The notes beneath the pieces are model-generated. The model had not been told where the DNA came from. It made no database searches and worked only from the letters and a program-made list of their open reading frames with translations. The position numbers and the translations under genes were made by a program. 64,000 nt of DNA from Caprella mutica (taxonomy: Eukaryota > Arthropoda > Malacostraca > Amphipoda > Caprellidae). The stretch spans positions 248,001-312,000 of the forward strand of contig CANNZV010000339.1 of NCBI GenBank assembly GCA_947561585.1. The letters run 5' to 3'. Position 1 is the stretch's first letter. Each line of letters starts with the position of its first letter. Below are positions 59,865 through 64,000 of this stretch, piece after piece.

Positions 59865-60032
59865 TTTGATGGAGTAGCTTTTCTGCATCCATAAGCTTTG
59901 TCACCAACAAAAGGTAGGTCACTTTACTCATGAAGCCACTTTCCTTTTCTGACTGCTTCTTCATTCGTCAAGTCCCTTGTATTTAATTTCCTTTTAATGT
60001 TAGCGATAATGCCTATGACTTTGAATCAGACG
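59865..60032 (-). repeat. Dispersed repeat, family 3 (copy 4)
   Basis: Reverse complement of the 27660 copy: GGAGTAGCTTTTCTGCATCC, CTCATGAAGCCACTTTCC, CTGACTGCTTCTTC and TTAATTTCCTTTTAATGTTA. Confidence 0.72.
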
Positions 60033-61332
60033 TCACACATCCTACTATAGTAATAATATATTTATATTTAGTTTCAATTCATCAAAATATTCAATCACTG
60101 TAGTTATGAATAATAAAGAAGTACTGCAATTATGCCCCACTCTCCTATACAGTCTCTAGGAAAAGTGACACTGGCCTCCTCTCCAATTCCCCATTGGTGG
60201 CTGATAAGCCATAACAGCTTAATAGTGACTAATTGCGTCACCAGACTTTGTCACAGGCATTCCACTAGTGTTACAGTAGCACCTAGGCGTCACACTAGTT
60301 AAGAACTTAGTCATTTGCTTGATGGATGACTTCATAGGTACTAGTGGGTGACAAGTCTAGAAGCTGAGAACTCTGCGATGATTATCTCGTGCAAGGCTCA
60401 GTAAAATAGTCTTATAATGGTCAGATAGTTTATCAATAATTTCACATCTACAATTCAAAATTCTAGATTAATATCAATGATTTTTAAGAATTTTGTTCAA
60501 GAATAATATGATGGAATTAAATGAAAAATCTTATTTTCAGTTTGTTTAAATGGCATAATTATTATAACCAATGGTACACTGAGGGTGACTTGCAGAGAGA
60601 TTTAACCTTCCATTTGACGAATCTCTCGCCACCACAGTCACTTAAGGTGACCACTTACCACCTACACCTTTAATTGAGCCATAGGCCGACCACCTCAATC
60701 ACCAGATCTAAAACAGAACAGCTCGCAATTGCCTCTTCTGATTGAACACAGTCCAGCCTGCCATGCCGCAATGGTAGGTATTCCTTTCAATAGTGATTTC
60801 AATGTAACTATTGAAGATGGCCTTGTTTAGGAAATGGAAAATAAATTGATAGTTCGGGGTGTAGTTTTTTGGCTTGAGTGATTGCATCGGGTGCCCACCC
60901 AGGGTTGGACGTATCCAATTGATTGGAATTCTCGCAATCAAGTCAAATTCAATATATTGACTTCACACGATATAAATTGAAACAAAAAACAATTCAATTA
61001 CCACTCTTCGAGTCTCCATTCATACAGAAACAAAACTTTTGACTCATTCCACATGTAGTTCGTGGATAAATAAATGCATTTATAAATCAATAAAGAGACA
61101 TATAATTCATACCTACCTAGTCTTTTATACTCAAAAAATATTTCCTTACTCTAAAGTTGTTCAATCAGCACCAGTAAATCATTGGAACACCCCGAACAGG
61201 TTGGTACGCCTGTAGTTAGGCCAAATAAGGCAATGTATCTCTGTCATGTTTTCATTGCACCGTGACGAAAAGATTCGTTGTTTTCTCCTACGAGAAACAC
61301 ACCAAACAGTCGCCCGTTACGGCGGTCACACT
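60033..61332. other. Unique region, no gene supported
   Basis: A 77-codon minus frame at 60941-60708 has no motif I know. The region is less AT-biased than average near 60160-60400 and 60590-60720. No array. Confidence 0.4.
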
Positions 61333-61859
61333 TCTCATAACTCATAACCCGTGATGGAACCTCATAACTCATAACCCGTGATGGAACCTCATAACTCATA
61401 ACCCGTGATGGAACCTCATAACTCATAACCCGTGATGGAACCTCATAACTCATAACCCGTGATGGAACCTCATAACTCATAACCCGTGATGGAACCTCAT
61501 AACTCATAACCCGTGATGGAACCTCATAACTCATAACCCGTGATGGAACCTCATAACTCATAACTCTTGATGGAACCTCATAACTCATAACCCGTGATGG
61601 AACCTCATAACTCATAACTCTTGACGGAACCTCATAACTCATAACTCTTGATGGAACCTCATAACTCATAACCCGTGATGGAACCTCATAACTCATAACT
61701 CGTGATGGAACCTCATAACTCATAACTCGTGATGGAACCTCATAACTCATAACTCGTGATGGAACCTCATAACTCATAACTCGTGATGGAACCTCAATAA
61801 CTCATAACTCGTGATGGAACCTCAATAACTCATAACTCGTGATGGAACCTCAATAACTC
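61333..61859. repeat. Minisatellite, 27-bp unit, ~19 copies
   Basis: The core is CATAACTCATAACCCGTGAT followed by GGAACCT. The 27-bp period keeps a minus frame open for 177 codons (SYEVPSRVM repeats) that runs into a 33-residue non-repeat tail ending at 61244. The last three copies gain one A, which breaks the frame. Coding is not supported otherwise. Confidence 0.96.
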
Positions 61860-61913
61860 GCGCTAAAAATTTATATCCTGTGAATAAAATTATAATTGAG
61901 TTTTGGAAACCAA

Positions 61914-61985
61914 TGATTAGTAACTCATAACTCATAGTTAGTAACTCATAACTCATAGTTAGTAACTAATAACTCATAACTGATG
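61914..61985. repeat. Degenerate TAACTCATAACTCATAGTTAG tract
   Basis: A few copies of AGTAACTCATAACTCATAGT, sharing the CATAACTCATAAC word with the array just upstream and probably derived from it. Confidence 0.75.
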
Positions 61986-62599
61986 GTAAATATGAAAGCA
62001 TTTAACTGCTGACCAAACTCATACTGTTTGCGGTAAATAGATCATAACTGGTAGTAATAACTCATAAATATTTAGTAGAAATCCTGGTTGTAACTCATAA
62101 ACGACTTCAATAACTACCTAAAATATATGATGAAGTTATTATATATGTTATTATAAATATTGATAAAGGTTCGTAACTTTCAATTTTTTCTTCAAATTTA
62201 TATGTTTAATCTTCATTTGCAAGATATTTTAGTTATTAATAACCAAATTTAGAATCTTCTCCCCAGTCATTCAAATCAGACAGTAGATATTAGTCAGTAG
62301 GGAGGGTTTGAAGTAATCATTTGTTAAGAAGTTTTCCCGTGATCCTAGCCATTCTTTGCTGGGCCCCATGCTGCTATTCCAGCACTGAGTATTTGTACCA
62401 CAAGCAGGACTAGCCCATTATGTAATTTGTTAACACGTTCTCTGGGAGATATTAGGGCCTAAGAGGTCCTGTAGATGACACTGTCCGCTTCATTTGAAGC
62501 CATTTGTAAATATTACCACTTGGGGACACTTGTTTGGGACCATTTGTTAGCAGTGCCATCTAGAGAAAAACAAGCTCTGATAATCTCACTTTGTTTAAT
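61986..62599. other. Unique region, no gene supported
   Basis: 62330-62580 is richer in GC than its flanks (ATTAGGGCCTAAGAGGTCCT) without an ORF. A decayed repeat is possible. Confidence 0.35.
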
Positions 62600-63290
62600 A
62601 CTTTCGCTAAACTGCGGAAGATTATTTTTTGATCGTGTTTTTTAAATTTATTTGTAATTTTGTTATTATATGAATAAATGCTAATCTTGTTATTCTCATA
62701 ACTCAAAAAGTATTAGACCAAAACGCCTGAGAATTAGTATGACGATTGTTCATCATCCAAGAACCATTTGAATAGATTTTGGGAGCGATCGGGTTGAGGG
62801 TTAAGGTCACGAAAAGGTTACGATTGGTTGAAATGGAGGCGAAGGTATACGATTGGTCAATATTCAGTAATAGTTTGGTATGATTTTGGGATCGATCGGA
62901 TCAAATATCAAGGTCAAGGTCATATACAATTGGGTCAAAGATAAAGGTCAAGGTCATTTAAGACTCAAAGAGTATTCAACCAGATTGCACGAAATTTGGT
63001 GACACGAATGGTCAATATCCAGAAACCAATTGGCTAGAGTTTTAAATTTATTCAGTCAAAGATCAAGGTCAAGGTCATTTATAACTCAAGAACTCAAAAA
63101 GTATTCAACCAAATTTCTTAAAATTTGATGGGATGATTGGTCATTATCCACAAACTATTATATCAAATTTCGGGAGCGAAGTGGTCAAAGGTCAAGGTCA
63201 TTTAAAACCCAAAGATTATTGGATGGACAAAGTCATTTATAAGCGGTGGCGACAGAATGCACTCTACGAGTACCCGTTATCTAGCTTAAC
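62600..63290 (+). repeat. Half-site-rich ~129-bp-period repeat, family 5 (longest copy)
   Basis: It runs from a degenerate CTTTCGCTAAACTGCGGAAG end through about five units (CAAGGTCAAGGTCATTTATA, GGGAGCGATCGGGTTGAGGG) to GGTGGCGACAGAATGCACTC and TACGAGTACCCGTTATCTAG, the terminus also seen inverted at 54613 and 31794. Confidence 0.88.
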
Positions 63291-63420
63291 TTGTTTTAAT
63301 GTTCCACACTATTAGTTAATTTACAGTGTACTAATTTTATTTATTTCTAATAAATGAAAATCTTTATAATTACACATTGAAATTGAATATTGGTATCAAA
63401 ATAATTTATAGTGAAAATTA

Positions 63421-63595
63421 GGGCTGTGACAATATGCTCTAAAAACTATAGATCCCGAAAATATCATTGGCGAAACTAAAAGAAATGATATCGAATACTA
63501 TATACTGCTGGTTTAGAACGATTCAATACTCTTTAAATCTCTCCGTCTATAATATTTTTGGGATCTATAGTTTTTAGAGCATATTGTCCCAGCCC
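63421..63595. mobile_element. Foldback MITE, family 4 (copy 2, 175 bp)
   Basis: Ends GGGCTGTGACAATATGCTCT and AGAGCATATTGTCCCAGCCC. The core GCTGGTTTAGAACG is shared with copy 1. TA flanks both ends, and the right flank TAGTGATAATGAA resembles that of copy 1. Confidence 0.85.
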
Positions 63596-64000
63596 TAGTG
63601 ATAATGAATATAATTATTGCATAATTTACGTTTTTTCCTTTATATAACTATAATTTCAAATAAAATAAATTGAATTGTTCACGATTGAACAAAGTAAAGA
63701 TTTAAACAAATAATATTGACATAAAAATGAATGGGTAATATTTTATTATTAGCATATATATAATTTACTAATAAATTTATTATATACAATCAGTTGAAAC
63801 GTTTTCAATAAAAGGAAACCGAATTACTATAGCCTTTTAAGGTAATTATAATAAATTACTATCTTTATTACTGCCATTAGAGTGAAAATAAACCCTTAAA
63901 TTAAATACCACACACTTAAATCTATTGGGTTAGTTACACGTATTAAGTTAATGGTTAAAACAATGAGAAAATGACAGCAATGATGGTATTCAAAGGTACT
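63596..64000. other. AT-rich end of window
   Basis: No gene, RNA or repeat recognised. Confidence 0.4.

Overview
The window reads as nuclear DNA of an arthropod, most likely an insect. It is strongly AT-rich and has one compact gene for an atonal-family bHLH transcription factor with a TATA/Inr promoter and an AATAAA polyadenylation signal. The rest is tandem repeats, foldback MITEs and decayed transposons of metazoan types (Tc1/mariner, pogo-like, non-LTR). Nothing suggests a prokaryote: there are no operons, ribosome binding sites or dense ORFs. I cannot name the species.

The only convincing host gene is at about 46.36-47.87 kb on the plus strand. It has an uninterrupted CDS ending in an Atonal-type bHLH domain, a TATA box and initiator at the expected spacing, a likely intron in the 3' UTR, and a poly(A) signal. 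A 15-bp palindrome of nuclear-receptor type (GGTCA-n3-TGACC) lies just upstream of the TATA box. Whether this is atonal, amos, cato or another paralogue cannot be settled by eye.

Tandem repeats are the dominant feature. At least 18 minisatellite families with different units (13 to 42 bp) occupy roughly 14-15 kb. The largest are a 3.2-kb array of 16/25-bp units at 14.2-17.5 kb, a 1.8-kb array of 25-bp units at 24.0-25.8 kb, and a 2.6-kb array of 29-bp hairpin-forming units at 37.8-40.3 kb. Several have higher-order structure. Most long ORFs in the window are frame-open translations of these arrays and are not genes.

Mobile DNA, left to right: a palindromic MITE family (783, 4420, 22460, 43752, half copy 53950); a 3.3-kb element with ~260-bp inverted ends (5645-8913) that encloses a Foldback-like element (6912-7888) whose arms carry arrays of a ~15-bp repeat; a decayed non-LTR reverse transcriptase (about 12.0-12.7 kb, minus) and a second RT scrap (42.3 kb, minus); two ~290-bp interspersed repeats (17967, 32868); a four-copy dispersed repeat (20.1, 27.7, 29.0, 59.9 kb); a pogo-like MITE (29222-29463); a 174/175-bp MITE pair (31059, 63421); a 3.3-kb element with GC-rich ends (54093-57370) holding a broken mariner-type transposase; a broken Tc1-like transposase (57.9-59.0 kb); and copies of a ~129-bp-period repeat rich in AGGTCA half-sites (54.6, 59.1, 62.6 kb).

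The remaining sequence is AT-rich and shows no gene I can support. Coordinates of repeats are read by eye and may be off by a few bases.
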